The notes: generated from the sequence alone by a model not told the origin. 64,000 nt of DNA from Sulfitobacter albidus (GCF_018200035.1 NZ_CP073581.1:2290501-2354500); one strand, 5' to 3'. Numbered from the stretch's first letter, positions 1 to 8,332 are shown. A program made the numbers and translations.

Positions 1-129
1 CGACGTCTCGCGCACGAAGGCCATGCAGGTCTCGGCGCTCAAAACCGCGCCGCCGTGCACCACCGCGCATCCGTTTCCGCCGAAGGCGCGATCGGCGAAG
101 GCGTCGATCCAGTCAAATTCAAAAGGCAT
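1..129 (-). CDS. PhzF-family protein, N-terminal fragment cut by window edge
   Basis: The first 43 residues of a gene that runs off the left edge. Residues 5-24 (FDWIDAF...FGGNGCAVV) match the conserved start of PhzF/diaminopimelate-epimerase-fold proteins, normally xVDAF(T)xxxFxGNPxAVV. Here Gly replaces the usual Pro in the GNP motif. The start ATG is preceded by a GGAG ribosome-binding site 7 bases upstream. The family acts as isomerases or epimerases on small metabolites; the substrate cannot be told from this fragment. It is transcribed leftward, in the same direction as the Hsp20-DUF1150 pair but separated from it by a terminator hairpin. Confidence 0.75.
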   Translation of the reverse strand, partial: MPFEFDWIDAFADRAFGGNGCAVVHGGAVLSAETCMAFVRETS

Positions 130-151
130 GGTGAGGCTCCGAAACGACAAA

Positions 152-173
152 GGGGCCGCATGTCTGCGGCCCC
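152..173 (-). terminator. Rho-independent terminator after the Hsp20-DUF1150 operon
   Basis: Arms GGGGCCGCA (152-160) and TGCGGCCCC (165-173) pair perfectly around a TGTC loop. On the minus strand the hairpin is followed by TTTGTCGTTTC, a short T-rich tract, and it lies 36 bases past the DUF1150 stop codon. Confidence 0.75.
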
Positions 174-209
174 TCCAGCGTTGCGATCCCCCGGCGGGGG
201 TCAAGCGAT

Positions 210-431
210 TTAATGTACCAATACAGGCGCGTAGTTATGCTCACGCGCGAGTTCGAACGCCAATCGACGGTCACCGACCAGCGCCAGTTGCTGACCCTGC
301 GCATCGTGCACGGCATAAAGCTGGTCGAGCCCCTCTGCTTGATCGCGGACCTCACGGGGCAGATCCGTCACGGCAATCGTCTTGACGTAGACGGTCCGAT
401 CCGTGCCGCTTGTCATCTCGTGATTTTCCAT
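210..431 (-). CDS. DUF1150 family protein
   Basis: A 73-residue protein matching the DUF1150 family. The recognisable features are the central run DLPREVRDQAEGLDQLYAVH and the end GDRRLAFELAREHNYAPVLVH. The function of the family is not established. The gene starts 3 bases after the stop of hsp20, so the two are almost certainly co-transcribed and translationally linked. This pairing is common in Rhodobacterales and suggests a stress-related role, as an inference from context only. A terminator hairpin follows. Confidence 0.88.
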   Translation of the reverse strand: MENHEMTSGTDRTVYVKTIAVTDLPREVRDQAEGLDQLYAVHDAQGQQLALVGDRRLAFELAREHNYAPVLVH

Positions 432-434
432 GGT

Positions 435-848
435 CTACCCCTTTCGGATGTTGATTGTCTGCACGATCTTCTCGGGCTCGGCGCGGGTCAGATCCACATG
501 CAGCAGACCATTCTCCATCAGCGCCTCACCCACTTCGACACCATCGGCCAGCACGAAGCTGCGCTGGAACTGGCGCCCCGCGATGCCCCGGTGCAGAAAC
601 ACGCGGCCCGCGCTGTCGTCGGTCTGGCGACCCCGGATGACCAGTTGCCGGTCCTCCACGGTGATCGACAGATCCGCCTCGGAAAACCCCGCCACGGCAA
701 GCGTAATGCGGTAGCTCAGATCCGAGGTCTGTTCGATATTGAAGGGCGGATAGCCCTCGTTGCCAGACTTGGCGCTGCGCTCCAGCACCCTCTCCAGCTG
801 CTCAAACCCCAGCATGTGGGGGTAGGAGGCAAGTGTCATTTTTGTCAT
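435..848 (-). CDS. Hsp20/alpha-crystallin family small heat-shock protein
   Basis: A 137-residue IbpA-type small heat-shock protein, an ATP-independent holdase that binds unfolding proteins. The alpha-crystallin domain spans roughly residues 37-130 (FNIEQ...YRITLAVAGF...LSITVEDRQLVIRG...FQRSFVLADGVEV). The C-terminal INI (132-134) is the I-x-I motif used for oligomer assembly. I chose the ATG at 848; a second in-frame ATG lies 9 bases inside. An open frame continues upstream to 1247 but lacks family similarity there. A likely RpoH promoter lies about 65 bases upstream, and DUF1150 follows in the same operon. Confidence 0.92.
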   Translation of the reverse strand: MTKMTLASYPHMLGFEQLERVLERSAKSGNEGYPPFNIEQTSDLSYRITLAVAGFSEADLSITVEDRQLVIRGRQTDDSAGRVFLHRGIAGRQFQRSFVLADGVEVGEALMENGLLHVDLTRAEPEKIVQTINIRKG

Positions 849-910
849 CGGGCACGTCCTATAAAGCTCAAGCGACAGTCCTGTGCGGCCCCGTATCGGC
901 AACCGCGTAG

Positions 911-944
911 AATGAATATGGGGGTCGGATGCAAAGCGCACAAG
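911..944 (-). promoter_or_regulatory. Candidate RpoH (sigma-32) promoter for hsp20-DUF1150
   Basis: On the minus strand CTTGTGC is followed after 14 bases by CCCCATATT, close to the heat-shock consensus CTTGAAA-N11-14-CCCCATnT. CTTG lies at 941-944 and the -10-like element at 913-921. It sits 65-95 bases upstream of the hsp20 start, where a heat-shock promoter is expected. Confidence 0.5.
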
Positions 945-1010
945 GGCTAGGCGCAGGACATCGCAGGCCATATGATGACAAGCGTAGCTATTAGGCAAAG
1001 CAGGTGCTCC

Positions 1011-1235
1011 ATGACCGCGCAGAGCGATCTTTCCATGAAAACCGACGACGTCCTGCGCGTAGAGCTGGAGGTTTTCCGCGCCGAACATCGCGATCTTGAC
1101 GAGGCGATCCGCGCCCTGGGCGAACGTGCGACCGCCGATCAGCTGACCCTGCAACGGCTGAAGAAGCGCAAACTGCGCCTCAAAGACCGCATCGCCGCGA
1201 TCGAAGACCGGCTGACCCCGGACATCATCGCCTGA
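1011..1235 (+). CDS. DUF465 (YdcH-like) family protein
   Basis: A short, charged, helical protein of 74 residues. The C-terminal half (LTLQRLKKRKLRLKDRIAAI) carries the LKKxKLRLKDxI signature of DUF465/YdcH proteins, which are predicted to form a helical hairpin or coiled coil. No molecular function is established. I prefer the ATG at 1011; the ATG at 1035 (MKTDDVLRV) is also possible, and upstream residues from 972 look non-family. A second DUF465 gene is at 49,057-49,221. A double stem-loop element follows the stop codon. Confidence 0.75.
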   Translation: MTAQSDLSMKTDDVLRVELEVFRAEHRDLDEAIRALGERATADQLTLQRLKKRKLRLKDRIAAIEDRLTPDIIA

Positions 1236-1249
1236 TACCTGCGCCACCC

Positions 1250-1297
1250 CAAAGTCTGGTGACAGACTTTGGGCCCAAAATTTCGGACGAAATTTTG
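1250..1297. repeat. Double stem-loop element, copy 1
   Basis: Two adjacent hairpins. The first has arms CAAAGTCTG (1250-1258) and CAGACTTTG (1263-1271). The second has arms CAAAATTTCG (1276-1285) and CGAAATTTTG (1288-1297). A GGCC-type linker separates them. Copies 2 (12632-12679) and 3 (20324-20370) share the architecture but have different, mutually compensated arm sequences. This copy lies between DUF465 and purE, both rightward. Confidence 0.75.
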
Positions 1298-1377
1298 CGG
1301 CACCCGGCCCATTGCCCTGCGCGCGGCGGCGGGTATAGTGCGCGCCTCAACCGCCCCTCGCGCAAAGGTTTCCAGAC

Positions 1378-1866
1378 ATGAGCACCCCGCCCGTCGGCAT
1401 CATCATGGGTTCGCAATCCGACTGGAGCACCATGCGCGAAGCCGCGACGCTGCTCGACGAGCTTGGCATCGCCTATGAGGCGCGCATCGTCTCCGCCCAC
1501 CGCACACCGGATCGGCTGTGGTCCTACGGCAAGGAAGCGGCCACACGGGGCCTGCAGGTCATCATCGCCGGCGCCGGCGGCGCGGCCCATCTGCCGGGCA
1601 TGATGGCGTCCAAAACCCGCATCCCCGTGATCGGCGTGCCCGTCCAGACCAAGGCGCTCTCGGGTGTCGACAGCCTATATTCAATCGTGCAGATGCCGCG
1701 CGGCTTTCCCGTCGCGACCATGGCGATCGGGGCCGCCGGTGCTGCCAATGCCGCGCTGATGGCCGCGGGCATCCTCGCGCTGCAGGACGCGGCGCTTGCC
1801 CGGCGCCTCGACGCCTGGCGCGATGCGCTCTCAGCCTCGATCCCGGAGGTCCCCAGCGATGACTGA
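1378..1866 (+). CDS. purE: 5-(carboxyamino)imidazole ribonucleotide mutase PurE
   Basis: PurE converts N5-CAIR, made by PurK, into CAIR in purine synthesis. The 162 residues are the normal class I length. Motifs seen are [10 protein letters not shown] (7-16), SAHRTP (39-44) with the catalytic His41, and the glycine-rich [11 protein letters not shown] (65-75). The phosphate-binding loop reads GSQSDW where GSxSDW is usual. The start has no competing upstream ATG in frame. The stop codon overlaps the start of purK by 8 bases, so the two enzymes of this step are translationally coupled. Confidence 0.96.
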   Translation: MSTPPVGIIMGSQSDWSTMREAATLLDELGIAYEARIVSAHRTPDRLWSYGKEAATRGLQVIIAGAGGAAHLPGMMASKTRIPVIGVPVQTKALSGVDSLYSIVQMPRGFPVATMAIGAAGAANAALMAAGILALQDAALARRLDAWRDALSASIPEVPSDD

Positions 1867-2926
1867 TCCCCTGCCCACCGGCGCCACCATCGGGATCCTG
1901 GGCGGGGGCCAGCTCGGCCGCATGCTCAGCGTTGCCGCAGCGCGGCTTGGCCTGCGCACCCATATCTATGAGCCCGGCGCCAACCCGCCCGCCGCCGATG
2001 TGGCCCACGCCGTCACCACAGCCGACTACACGGACACCGACGCCCTGCGCGCCTTCGCGCAGAGCGTCGATCTGGTCACCTACGAGTTCGAAAACATCCC
2101 CACCGCCGCACTCGACACGGTCGAAGCCATCGTGCCGATCCACCCCAACCGCCGCGCCCTTGGCACCTCGCAGGACCGGCTGACCGAAAAGACCTTTCTG
2201 CAAGAGCTTGGTCTCACCGTCGCGCCCTTCGCCGATGTCACCGATGCCGCCGCGCTTGAGGCCGCCATCGCGCAGATCGGCACGCCCGCCATCCTGAAAA
2301 CCCGCCGCTTCGGCTACGACGGCAAAGGTCAGGCGCGGCTTACCTCCCCCGACGACGCCGCATCCGCTCTGGACAGCCTCGCAGGCGCCCCCGCCGTGCT
2401 CGAAGGCTTCGTGAGTTTCACCGCCGAGATCTCCGTCATCGCCGCGCGCAATCCGCAAGGCGACATCGCCTGCTATGATCCGGGCGAGAACGTGCACCGC
2501 GACGGCATCCTGCACACCACAACCGTGCCCGCGAACATCCCCGCCCGCCTGCGCACCGACGCGGTGCTGCTGGCCGCCCGGATCCTCAACGCGCTGGACT
2601 ACGTCGGTGTCATGGGGGTCGAGCTTTTTGTCACGCCGCAGGGGCTTATCGTGAACGAAATCGCCCCGCGCGTGCACAACTCAGGGCATTGGACCCAGAA
2701 CGGCTGCACCGTGGATCAGTTCGAACAACACATCCGCGCCATCGCGGGTTGGCCGCTGGGCGACGGCAGCCGCCACACGGATATCACGATGGAAAACCTC
2801 ATCGGCGACGATATGGACCGCGTCCCCGACCTCGCCAAAGACCCCAAATGCGCGCTGCACCTCTACGGCAAAGCCGACACCAAACCGGGGCGCAAGATGG
2901 GCCACGTAAACCGCGTTACCGGCTAA
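1859..2926 (+). CDS. purK: 5-(carboxyamino)imidazole ribonucleotide synthase PurK
   Basis: An ATP-grasp enzyme of 355 residues that makes N5-CAIR from AIR, bicarbonate and ATP, feeding PurE. The N-terminal [11 protein letters not shown] (12-22) is the PurK signature. Later come the ATP-grasp segments [13 protein letters not shown] and VEGF-like [14 protein letters not shown], and the C-terminal [15 protein letters not shown] that contributes metal and substrate ligands. The ATG at 1859 is chosen because it gives the normal N-terminus and overlaps purE by 8 bases; the open frame upstream is inside purE. Confidence 0.96.
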   Translation: MTDPLPTGATIGILGGGQLGRMLSVAAARLGLRTHIYEPGANPPAADVAHAVTTADYTDTDALRAFAQSVDLVTYEFENIPTAALDTVEAIVPIHPNRRALGTSQDRLTEKTFLQELGLTVAPFADVTDAAALEAAIAQIGTPAILKTRRFGYDGKGQARLTSPDDAASALDSLAGAPAVLEGFVSFTAEISVIAARNPQGDIACYDPGENVHRDGILHTTTVPANIPARLRTDAVLLAARILNALDYVGVMGVELFVTPQGLIVNEIAPRVHNSGHWTQNGCTVDQFEQHIRAIAGWPLGDGSRHTDITMENLIGDDMDRVPDLAKDPKCALHLYGKADTKPGRKMGHVNRVTG

Positions 2927-2964
2927 GCGCCACCCCCCTCTGCACCCTTTTCCAAATACCTAAA
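2927..2964. repeat. Short conserved intergenic element, copy A
   Basis: This pyrimidine-rich stretch between the convergent genes purK and phnM begins GCGCCACCCC, continues TGCACCCTTT and ends AAATACCTAAA. It is nearly identical in order and spacing to 17745-17784, which also lies between two convergent genes. No hairpin is obvious. It could be an end-of-gene signal for one strand. Confidence 0.5.
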
Positions 2965-3007
2965 GCACGGCGGCCCCCACCGGGCGCGCCGGTCGCGTCT
3001 CGGGGCC

Positions 3008-4150
3008 TCAGCCCAAAAACCGCGCCACCACATCGCCCGCCATATAGCTCACCCGCCCCCCGGCAAAGCTTGCCGCGACGCGCAGGCTCTCACGCTCCAG
3101 CACAACAAAATCCGCCCGCAGGCCGGGGCGCAGCTCCCCTCGGTCGGCCAAGCCCAGCGCCCGTGCCGGACCCGAAGAAACCAGCCCCCACGCGCCCACC
3201 AGATCCCGCAGCCCGGCCTTCCACAGCATCAGCGCCGCGCGGCGCGGGCTGGGGTAGTGGTAGTCAGACGCCAGCGCGTCGCAGTACCCCATCGCCACCA
3301 GATCGATGGCCGAGACATTCTTGTTGTGCGACCCGCCGCGCACCACGTTTGGCGCGCCCATGACCACCGTGCCGCCGTCCTGCGCGGTGGCTTCGGCGGC
3401 CTCCAGCGTTTCGGGGAATTCGGCCACATTGACGCAGCGCGCGGCCCAGGTGGCGCGGTCGTCGCGGGTGCGGTCGTCGTGGCTACCCATGGCGACACCG
3501 CGCGCGGCGAGCTTCGCGCACAGCCGGTCCAGCGCCGGGCCGACCTCACCACGCCGGTCGTGCATCTCCTGCATCATCGCCAGCTGCTTTTCCGGGCTGC
3601 GCCCCGAGCGCAGCGCCATCGCCGTCAGCCTGCGCGGCGTGCGCCCGTCCGCCAGCCGGTCGTGCGGCAAATGATCGTTGAACACCACGTAGCGCAGGCC
3701 CCAATCATCAATCTGCCCCGGCAGATCGTCGTAGAGGTTTAGCATCCCGGTCTCGAACCGCATCTGCCCGCGCAGATCGGTGATCATGCCCGGCGCCTCA
3801 TCGCGCAGACAGCCAAAGACCTCTGCCGCAAAGGCGGGCGCGCGCACGCCGCCTTCCCAGCTGACGAATTGCGCCAGAACGGCAGTGGTGATGCCATTGG
3901 CGGCCAGCTCTGCCTCAACGGCGCGCAGTCCCTCGGCCATCTGCTTCATCGCGCCGCGACGGGGTGCCAGATGCCGCTCGAACCCGTCGCCGTGCACGTC
4001 CACGATGCCCGGCAGCACGAGGTATCCGCGCAGATCCACCGCCCGGCCCACGGGCGCATCCACGATCACCCCATCGGCAAACGACAGCCCATCGCGGTGC
4101 AGCCCCTCGGGGCCCAGCACCTCGGCCCCGGTCAGATCAAGCGCGATCAC
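3008..4150 (-). CDS. phnM: Alpha-D-ribose 1-methylphosphonate 5-triphosphate diphosphatase (PhnM)
   Basis: An amidohydrolase-superfamily enzyme of 380 residues. PhnM removes pyrophosphate from ribose methylphosphonate triphosphate in the C-P lyase pathway. Motifs include the metal-binding [10 protein letters not shown] (51-60), [16 protein letters not shown] and SDYHYPS, all typical of PhnM. The start is GTG, overlapping the stop of the hydrolase gene by 4 bases (GTGA). No other phn genes are in this window, so the gene is separated from any phnGHIJKL operon, or it acts on another phosphonate-like substrate. Confidence 0.9.
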   Translation of the reverse strand: MIALDLTGAEVLGPEGLHRDGLSFADGVIVDAPVGRAVDLRGYLVLPGIVDVHGDGFERHLAPRRGAMKQMAEGLRAVEAELAANGITTAVLAQFVSWEGGVRAPAFAAEVFGCLRDEAPGMITDLRGQMRFETGMLNLYDDLPGQIDDWGLRYVVFNDHLPHDRLADGRTPRRLTAMALRSGRSPEKQLAMMQEMHDRRGEVGPALDRLCAKLAARGVAMGSHDDRTRDDRATWAARCVNVAEFPETLEAAEATAQDGGTVVMGAPNVVRGGSHNKNVSAIDLVAMGYCDALASDYHYPSPRRAALMLWKAGLRDLVGAWGLVSSGPARALGLADRGELRPGLRADFVVLERESLRVAASFAGGRVSYMAGDVVARFLG

Positions 4151-4917
4151 TCGACCCCCGGCAAGCAGCCCCCCTCGGGGCAGCCCAGCTGTTCGAGCAC
4201 CGCGTCGATCAGCGTCAGCGAGCGATCAAACGTGCCGGTGCGCAGGAATTCGACCGATTGCGCGATCACGCGCGGGTTGTTCATCATGAACGTATGGGTC
4301 ACCGGCAGCACGATGTGATCCCGCATGCCTTTCACACGGGTGGAGTAGACCGCCACCTTGCCGTCATCCTTGCCCGGCAGCAGCGACGAGAAATAGGGGT
4401 TGAGCGATTGCGCCCCGGCAATCACCCCCGTCTCGAACGGCACGGGCGGCAGGCTGCGCGGCAGGGAGGCGCCCTCGGTCCCCATCTGCATGCCGGCAGG
4501 CCCGTTGATCCAGTCAAACACGACCACGTCGCGTAGGGTATCGACGATCTCGCTGCCCTGATTGGGGGGGCCGAGCATGACGACGCGACCGATCCGATTT
4601 GCACCGACCTGCTGCGCCCAATAGCGCAACAGGATGCCGCCCATCGAGTGGGTGACGAAATCGACCTTTGGCGTGCCGCAGGCGGCGACCGCGTCGGGCA
4701 GCGTGCGGGCGGTCAGCTCTTCGATGGGCGCTTCGGTCGAGGGGTAGCCGGGGCGCACGACGCGCCAACCCTCGGCCTCCAGCGCGACCTCCATCAACGC
4801 GAAGGAGGATTCGGTGCGCGCCAACCCGTGCAGCAGCACCACGCAGCGCGGCTCGGCCTCTGCCGCAGCCACGGTTGCGCCCATCAACAGCGCACCTATG
4901 ATCGCAATCACTCTCAT
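4147..4917 (-). CDS. Secreted alpha/beta hydrolase, lipase-like
   Basis: A 256-residue protein with a signal peptide (about residues 1-20, ending AAAEA). The alpha/beta-hydrolase features are [10 protein letters not shown] near residue 30, the nucleophile elbow THSMGG (GxSxG type, catalytic Ser) near residue 92, and a late His in LPVTHTFMM or nearby. It resembles bacterial lipase or PGAP1-like esterases; the substrate is unknown. It overlaps phnM by 4 bases, so the two form an operon, although a functional link to phosphonate metabolism is not evident. Confidence 0.82.
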   Translation of the reverse strand: MRVIAIIGALLMGATVAAAEAEPRCVVLLHGLARTESSFALMEVALEAEGWRVVRPGYPSTEAPIEELTARTLPDAVAACGTPKVDFVTHSMGGILLRYWAQQVGANRIGRVVMLGPPNQGSEIVDTLRDVVVFDWINGPAGMQMGTEGASLPRSLPPVPFETGVIAGAQSLNPYFSSLLPGKDDGKVAVYSTRVKGMRDHIVLPVTHTFMMNNPRVIAQSVEFLRTGTFDRSLTLIDAVLEQLGCPEGGCLPGVE

Positions 4918-4996
4918 GGAGCGCGATATAGAGCGTCACGCGCGCCGATGTAATCCCCCCCGCCGCCCTGACGCTGCGATAGGACCGGATCTGCCG

Positions 4997-5455
4997 ATGG
5001 ATGACGCCCCCTTTCCCCGCCTCGCCGTGCGCGCGCTGATCCTGCACCGCGACCGGCTGCTGTTGGTCAACGCCTGGCCCGCGGCCAAGAGCGATCTGAT
5101 GTGCGCGCCCGGCGGCGGGGTGCAACGTGGCCAAAGCCTGCCCGACACTCTGATCCGCGAGGTGTTCGAGGAAACCGGGCTGGCGATCACCGTCGGCGCG
5201 CCCTGTCTGGTCAATGAATTCCACGACCCCGGCGGCACGTTCCATCAGGTGGATGTCTACTTTCGCTGCACGCTTTCGGGGGCGGCGACGCTGGATCCCG
5301 ATTGGCAGGACGTGGACGCCATCGTGACCGACCGTCGCTGGGTCAGCCGCGCGGAAATGGGCGGCATCCGGGTCAAACCCGACAGCGTGGCCGCCGTCGC
5401 GTGGGAAGATACGGGTGCGATCACCTATGACCCGCTGGAGCCGTTGGTACGTTAG
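4997..5455 (+). CDS. Nudix hydrolase
   Basis: A 152-residue Nudix protein hydrolysing a nucleoside diphosphate linked to another group; the substrate is not predictable. The Nudix box spans residues 40-62 with the catalytic REVFEETGL (54-62). The first Glu of the consensus (Gx5E) is replaced by Gln46, a tolerated change because the metal ligands are the Glu residues of REVFEE. The ATG at 4997 starts the family-like sequence. The stop overlaps the convergent EamA gene by 4 bases. Confidence 0.85.
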   Translation: MDDAPFPRLAVRALILHRDRLLLVNAWPAAKSDLMCAPGGGVQRGQSLPDTLIREVFEETGLAITVGAPCLVNEFHDPGGTFHQVDVYFRCTLSGAATLDPDWQDVDAIVTDRRWVSRAEMGGIRVKPDSVAAVAWEDTGAITYDPLEPLVR

Positions 5456-6282
5456 CGTCTCGCCGTCACCGCCCAGCCGATCCCGCCCACCACCAACGCC
5501 GCCGAGAGCGCGATCACCGGCGTGATCGCCTCCCCCAGCAGCAGCGCGCCCGCGAGGATTGCGAGCACCGGCACGCTCAGCTGCACCACCGCCGCCGTCG
5601 CCCCCTGCATGCGCGGCAGCACCGAATACCACAGCGCGTAGCCAAGGCCCGATGTCACTGCCCCGCAGACCACGGCCAGCAAGGTGCCCGCTGCATCCGC
5701 GCGCAAATCAAACGCGACGAACAGCAGCAGAAGCATCGGAAAGCACAGGATGAAATTCGCCGCCGTCGCGGCCAAAGGCTCCGCCGCGCCGCGCCCCACA
5801 AGGCTGTAGGCGCCCCACCCGACGCCCGCCAGCACCATCAGCGCGGCCCCCAGCGGATCGGTCGTGGCCTGCGCACCGGGCCATAGAACCAGCACCAGAC
5901 CGGCAAAGGCCACGGCCGCGCCGGTCAACTGGCGCACCGTGGGTGCGGCCCCCGTTACGGCGCCATAGCCGAACATGGTGATCTGCGTCACACCAAAGAG
6001 GATCAGCGCGCCCAGCCCCGCATCAAGCGTGAGGTAGGCGAGCGAGAAGCCGATCATGTAGACCGTCAGGCTGATCGCACCCGGCAAACGCGCGCGCCGC
6101 ATCAGTGGGAGCGCCCCGCCCCGCAGCGCCACAAGGCCCGCCAGCGTTGCGGCCCCCGCCAGCACGCGGATAAGCGCAAAGGCCTGCGGCGTGATCCCGC
6201 CCGCGTCGATTGCCGCGCGGGTCAGAAGGGAGTTGGCGGCAAAAGCCAGCATGGTCAGGGCGGTCATCAGGATCAGGCGCAT
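5452..6282 (-). CDS. DMT superfamily transporter, EamA type
   Basis: A 276-residue inner-membrane protein with about ten predicted hydrophobic helices arranged as two EamA repeats, the usual drug/metabolite transporter layout. Recognisable pieces are the start LTMLAFAANSLLTRAAI, the mid-protein AGVGWGAYSLVGRGAA at the start of the second repeat, and the C-terminal end PVLAILAGALLLGEAITP. The substrate is unknown. It converges on the Nudix gene with overlapping stop codons. Confidence 0.85.
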   Translation of the reverse strand: MRLILMTALTMLAFAANSLLTRAAIDAGGITPQAFALIRVLAGAATLAGLVALRGGALPLMRRARLPGAISLTVYMIGFSLAYLTLDAGLGALILFGVTQITMFGYGAVTGAAPTVRQLTGAAVAFAGLVLVLWPGAQATTDPLGAALMVLAGVGWGAYSLVGRGAAEPLAATAANFILCFPMLLLLFVAFDLRADAAGTLLAVVCGAVTSGLGYALWYSVLPRMQGATAAVVQLSVPVLAILAGALLLGEAITPVIALSAALVVGGIGWAVTARR

Positions 6283-6327
6283 GCCCCAGCCGTACCCCGC
6301 GCCCCGCCCTGCGCCAAGCCCTAGCGG

Positions 6328-7014
6328 TCAATCAAAGATAAACTCATCGTCATCGCTGAGCGAGACCAGCAGCGCCTCAAGATCCGAGTGATCCTGCACG
6401 GGCACAAAAATCCGGCTGCGTGCCTCTTGTGCGGCCAGCGCCTCGTCCACCTGATCCTTGAAGAGCGACACGACCGAGCCGCGCACCTTATCGTCCATCA
6501 GCGCGGCGGTCAGTCCCTGTCGGATCACCTCGCGCTGGTGCTCCATCTGGGCAAGCTGTTCGCGGTTGATCTGTGCGGTCTGCAGCGCGGTCGTCATGGC
6601 CGTGCGCAGCTGATCGCCGTCCATCGTGTCCTTGGTCAGAAAGTCATGGCAGCCGTTGCGCATCGCCGTGACGGCCGTATCCATGTCGCCGTCACCGGTG
6701 ACCATGATCGTGGCCACATCCTTGTTCAGCTCGGTGTTCTGGATGAAGTTCAGCACCTGCAATCCGTCGCCCTGCGGCAGACGGTAGTCGATCAGGATCA
6801 GATCATAGGCCTTGGCACTGACCGCCTCTTGCAGCTCAGCAATGGTGCCGGCCTCATCGAGGCTGATCGACAGGTTGGTCCGCTGACAAAACCGTTTGAT
6901 ACGTGCGCGATCGAACGCGCTGTCGTCCAGCAACAGGGTCTGGATCACTTTCGGACCGCTGCCATAGTCGGCACCGGATACTGCGACGGGCAAAGCCATT
7001 GCATCATCTCCCAC
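6328..7014 (-). CDS. Response regulator receiver protein with helical C-terminus
   Basis: The receiver domain covers about residues 24-140. It has the acidic pair Asp30-Asp31, phospho-acceptor Asp76 in LILIDYRLP, Thr106 in VTGDGD and Lys128 in FLTKD, so it should be phosphorylatable. The remaining 90 residues contain no DNA-binding motif; they are helical and end in a very acidic tail (SLSDDDEFIFD). It therefore probably acts through protein contacts. It lies downstream of the histidine kinase at 7126-7872 on the same strand, a likely cognate pair. A second possible start is ATG 6999. Confidence 0.85.
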   Translation of the reverse strand: MGDDAMALPVAVSGADYGSGPKVIQTLLLDDSAFDRARIKRFCQRTNLSISLDEAGTIAELQEAVSAKAYDLILIDYRLPQGDGLQVLNFIQNTELNKDVATIMVTGDGDMDTAVTAMRNGCHDFLTKDTMDGDQLRTAMTTALQTAQINREQLAQMEHQREVIRQGLTAALMDDKVRGSVVSLFKDQVDEALAAQEARSRIFVPVQDHSDLEALLVSLSDDDEFIFD

Positions 7015-7065
7015 ATTTTACTCACCACGGAGAAGGGTAGCGCGGGCGGGCCTGTCAAAGCGTTA

Positions 7066-7088
7066 ACGCGCCCCCATGGGGAGCGCGT
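7066..7088 (-). other. Stem-loop between histidine kinase and response regulator genes
   Basis: ACGCGC-CCCC pairs with GGGG-A-GCGCGT around an AT turn, with one bulged base. It lies in the 111-base gap between the kinase stop and the regulator start. It lacks a T-run, so partial attenuation or mRNA end protection fits better than full termination. Confidence 0.4.
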
Positions 7089-7125
7089 CGATTAGCTTGC
7101 ATTCGTGTCGATTTTGCCGGGCGGA

Positions 7126-7872
7126 TCAGTCCGGCACGATGTTGGCGGGCAATAACAGATCCACCCGCAGGCCGCGCCCGTCGGGACGCGCGGCGCTCAA
7201 CGTGATCGACCCACCGTAATGGCTGGCCATTTTGCGTACGTTTGCCAGCCCCATACCCGTGCCTTCGACCTCGTCGCGCGGGCGCAGGGTTGTCATTGCC
7301 TCAAGCGCGCGGGCGCGCATGGGCTCTTCGATGCCGGGGCCATCGTCCATGACCGTGAAACGGATCATCTCACCTTCCTGCATGGTCTGCACCGCGATCT
7401 TGCCGGTATCGCGGTCGTGATGCTTGACCGCGTTGCTGATCAGCGCGCTCCACAGGGTCAGGATGTCCTGCTCCCCCATGACGCCCCGCGCGCAGCCGAA
7501 ATGGCGGATCAGGCGAAAGCCCTCGGGCAGTTTGACCGCGCCGAGCACCTCGTCGAGCGCGGCGGAGAAATCGACCTCGCGCGTCTCCTGCATCCGGCCC
7601 ACGCGCGAATAGGCCAGCAGATCGGCCAGCATCCGGTCAAGCCGGGCGGTGTGGCGGTTCATCAGATCGATGGATTGCGCCACCGATCCCGTAACAGAAA
7701 TCCCCGCATCGCTGAGATCTTCGGCGATCCACTGCGGCAGTTCCAAAAGCGCCCGTACCGAAGCCCGCACGTCATGGCTCATCAGATAGATGAAGTCGTC
7801 GATGTCCTGCGTCGGCGCCGCGATTGGGGCGGCGTCAGCCACAGGCCCATCGACCAAGGGGGATTGCTGCAT
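7126..7872 (-). CDS. Sensor histidine kinase, soluble
   Basis: A 248-residue kinase with no membrane segment. The phospho-acceptor is His33 in YLMSHDVRASVRALLELP, a dimerisation helix like those of phytochrome-type light-regulated kinases. The catalytic domain shows the N box LISNAVKHH, G1 DDGPGI and G2 GTGMGLANV. There is no PAS, GAF or other sensor domain, so input must come from a partner protein or domain supplied in trans. The response regulator at 6328-7014 follows on the same strand and is the obvious partner. Confidence 0.88.
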   Translation of the reverse strand: MQQSPLVDGPVADAAPIAAPTQDIDDFIYLMSHDVRASVRALLELPQWIAEDLSDAGISVTGSVAQSIDLMNRHTARLDRMLADLLAYSRVGRMQETREVDFSAALDEVLGAVKLPEGFRLIRHFGCARGVMGEQDILTLWSALISNAVKHHDRDTGKIAVQTMQEGEMIRFTVMDDGPGIEEPMRARALEAMTTLRPRDEVEGTGMGLANVRKMASHYGGSITLSAARPDGRGLRVDLLLPANIVPD

Positions 7873-7952
7873 TGGGGCACCTCAATAATGTCCAGTTGCG
7901 CAGGACGTATCACGCCGGGACTTGCGGGAAGGTTAAGCACCGGGTGTCAAAC

Positions 7953-8308
7953 GTGACAAAGGGACCACGAGGGCCCCTTTGCGCGATCCCTGCGGATCGG
8001 AAGTGACGCTTCCCCCTCTCGGGACCGTTTCCTGCGGAAACGACCCTGCCGGGGTCACGCGTTTCAGCTTTGCTGACGTGACAAAGGGGCCACGAGGGCC
8101 CCTTTGCACGATCCGTGCAGATCGGAAGTGACGCTTCCCCCTCTCGGGACCGTTTCCTGCGGAAACGACCCTGCCGGGGTGGCGCGTTTCAGCTTTGCCC
8201 GCGTGACAAAGGGGCCACGAGGGCCCCTTTGCGCAATCCGTGCGGATCGGAAGTGACGCTTCCCCCTCTCGGGATCGTTTCCTGCGGAAACGACCCTGCC
8301 GGGGTGGC
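7953..8308. repeat. 125-bp tandem repeat, 2.85 copies, hairpin-rich
   Basis: Units start at 7953, 8078 and 8203, an exact 125-bp period, and differ at only a few bases. Each unit contains several self-complementary blocks. The first is AAAGGGGCC/GGCCCCTTT with an ACGAG loop (degenerate in unit 1, where one G is A). Others are GGAAG/CTTCC and CGTTTCC/GGAAACG with a TGC loop. The array fills the gap between the groEL stop (8333) and the histidine-kinase start (7872), both leftward. It could be a composite terminator, a structured non-coding RNA array or a REP-like expansion. No convincing protein is encoded. Confidence 0.85.
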
Positions 8309-8310
8309 CA

Positions 8311-8329
8311 GACTTCGCTAAGCGAAGTC
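8311..8329 (-). terminator. Perfect palindrome at the end of groEL
   Basis: GACTTCGCT (8311-8319) and AGCGAAGTC (8321-8329) form a 19-base palindrome that begins 3 bases after the groEL stop codon. It has no T-run, so a terminator role is uncertain; it could instead protect the 3' end of the groESL transcript. Confidence 0.45.
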
Positions 8330-8332
8330 GAC

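Noticed and set aside
7953..8308. CRISPR array
   Set aside because: The repeat unit is 125 bp with no unique spacers between copies, and no cas gene is present.
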